Both the position numbers and the translations under genes were made by a program. DNA of 64,000 nt from Rhizobacter sp. Root1238 (GTDB lineage: Bacteria; Pseudomonadota; Gammaproteobacteria; Burkholderiales; Burkholderiaceae_C), in contig NZ_LMDM01000002.1 of NCBI RefSeq assembly GCF_001425825.1, forward strand, positions 1 to 64,000, written 5' to 3'. Positions within the stretch are counted from its first letter, which is position 1, and every line of letters begins with the position of its first letter. Positions 63,256 to 64,000 of this stretch are shown here, piece after piece. The notes under the pieces are model-generated. The model saw nothing but the letters and a program-made list of their open reading frames with translations. It was not told the origin of the DNA and made no database searches.

Positions 63256-63748
63256 CCTTCGATTCGATTTCGCCGTGGACAAGACCAAGCACTGCATCAC
63301 CGTGAAACGAGAGTTCGCGGCGAAGCGTCAACTCGTTTGGGACTGCTACACGAAGCAGGAATTGCTTGACCAGTGGTTTGCCCCCAAGCCACTGACCACC
63401 AAGACCAAGCACATGGAGTTCAAGGAAGGTGGGTATTGGCACTACGCGATGGTCATGCCCGACGGGCAGGAGTTCTGGAGTCGCCAGGACTACCAGTCGA
63501 TCAATCCGATTGACGGCTACGTGGCGCTTGACGCGTTCAGTGACGAGACCGGCGCTGTGAATCCCGACCTGCCACGCGCACGGTGGGATGTCGGTTTCAC
63601 CGACCTCCAGACTCGCACGCTCGTGACGACCATCGTCTTCTACGAATCTGCCGAGGACGTCCAGAAGGTGATCGACATGGGACTGAAGGATGGTCTCGCA
63701 TCGACGCTTGAGCGACTCGACGAACTCCTGCTCACCATGGCCGCGTGA
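63245..63748 (+). CDS. SRPBCC (AHSA1-like) protein
   Basis: 167 aa. AHSA1/START-like helix-grip fold: ITVKREFAAKRQLVWDCYTK, LLDQWFAPKPLTTKTKHMEF, EGGYWHYAMVMPDGQEFW and the final helix (LKDGLASTLERLDELL). Starts at 63239 and 63245 are both possible; 63245 has the better-placed GAGTGG site. It is translationally coupled to ArsR, the common pairing in which the regulator controls the SRPBCC protein, which probably binds a hydrophobic ligand. Confidence 0.86.
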   Translation: MKPDLRFDFAVDKTKHCITVKREFAAKRQLVWDCYTKQELLDQWFAPKPLTTKTKHMEFKEGGYWHYAMVMPDGQEFWSRQDYQSINPIDGYVALDAFSDETGAVNPDLPRARWDVGFTDLQTRTLVTTIVFYESAEDVQKVIDMGLKDGLASTLERLDELLLTMAA

Positions 63749-63887
63749 CAAGGCCGGAATCGCCCCCGCGCGTGCAGCGAGGCTGGCATCGGCTTTGACG
63801 GGGCCTGTTCGTGTGCTTGGCAATTGGGCTGGTGGACTGCAAGGCACCGAGCTAACCGTAAGTGCTCAGGCACAAGGAGTGTTGCAG

Positions 63888-63977
63888 ATGAAGTACCGCA
63901 AGCGAACGTACTGCAACGCCACGCAGAAGTTCGTGCCGATGACGTTGAACCGGGTCTCGTTCAAACCTGAACGGTGA
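63888..63977 (+). pseudogene. Possible N-terminal fragment of an IS30-family transposase
   Basis: After an AGGAG site the ATG at 63888 opens MKYRKRTYCNATQK, which resembles the N terminus of IS30-type transposases (MKxRxRTYxTxxQK). From there the similarity stops (FVPMTLNRVSF) and the frame closes at 63977. At 14 residues the match is short, so this is a tentative call. Confidence 0.3.
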
Positions 63978-64000
63978 CTTCGGCTTGCGAGTTGTTGCCG

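Overview
The window looks like a chromosomal segment from a high-GC betaproteobacterium, most likely Burkholderiales of the Rubrivivax/Leptothrix/Rhizobacter type. The reasons are the G+C-rich sequence with strong third-position G/C, a PEP-CTERM exported protein, close resemblance of one gene pair to Burkholderia dgdA/dgdR, many LysR regulators, and REP-like repeats of the kind common in these genomes. No rRNA, tRNA, CRISPR array, intact insertion sequence or replication origin was found. The species assignment is inference.

Layout. (1) 0.1-11.7 kb is an accessory stretch of orphan genes in mixed orientation: a PEP-CTERM/HAF-repeat protein, small membrane and secreted proteins, and several broken genes (a G-tract frameshift at 2.7 kb, glyoxalase-like and GFA-like fragments, a secreted TonB-C protein with an internal stop). 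Its most system-like unit is a tight three-gene operon at 8.5-11.3 kb: a membrane-anchored patatin phospholipase, a secreted carboxypeptidase-regulatory-like protein and a GIY-YIG-fold protein. (2) 11.8-22.6 kb holds ordinary metabolic and regulatory genes: a GNAT, an AraC regulator divergent from a NepI-like efflux pump and a CurA-like reductase, an MmyB-type regulator divergent from a nucleotide-sugar-epimerase-like protein, dgdA divergent from dgdR, a lipoprotein and a Fic protein. (3) 22.8-29.8 kb is a complete peptide ABC importer (two ATPases, binding protein, two permeases) ending in a gamma-glutamyltransferase, as if imported gamma-glutamyl peptides were cleaved by the last gene product. 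(4) 30.0-33.6 kb is a compact TelA/TerD/vWA chemical-stress operon. (5) 33.7-44.2 kb carries an NTF2-like protein, a glutaredoxin, a very large di-heme lipoprotein, a DUF308 membrane protein, and a NarL-type response regulator with a propeller sensor kinase, followed by a 28-codon ORF and a roadblock-like gene. A lone OmpR-type winged-helix protein is divergent from this system, and its upstream region holds a cluster of TGTAG palindromes.

(6) 44.4-52.5 kb: a GH26/CBM gene broken by an internal deletion, then an SDR, dienelactone hydrolase and GlcG/HbpS operon, two LysR regulators, a second SDR and two alpha/beta hydrolases. (7) 52.9-56.1 kb is a more A+T-rich accessory patch with two small secreted proteins, a lipase-like protein, a GNAT and an IS5-family transposase remnant. 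(8) 56.1-62.7 kb is one signalling operon: a 1429-residue hybrid histidine kinase followed by two response regulators with HD-GYP output, predicted to lower c-di-GMP. (9) 62.9-63.7 kb is an ArsR/SRPBCC pair with what looks like a leaderless sigma-70 promoter. The window ends in what may be an IS30 transposase fragment.

The clearest oddities are the broken genes, two enzymes with altered key residues (the Fic inhibitory Glu and the SDR catalytic Tyr), and two different arrangements of the same REP-like sequence, each placed between converging genes.
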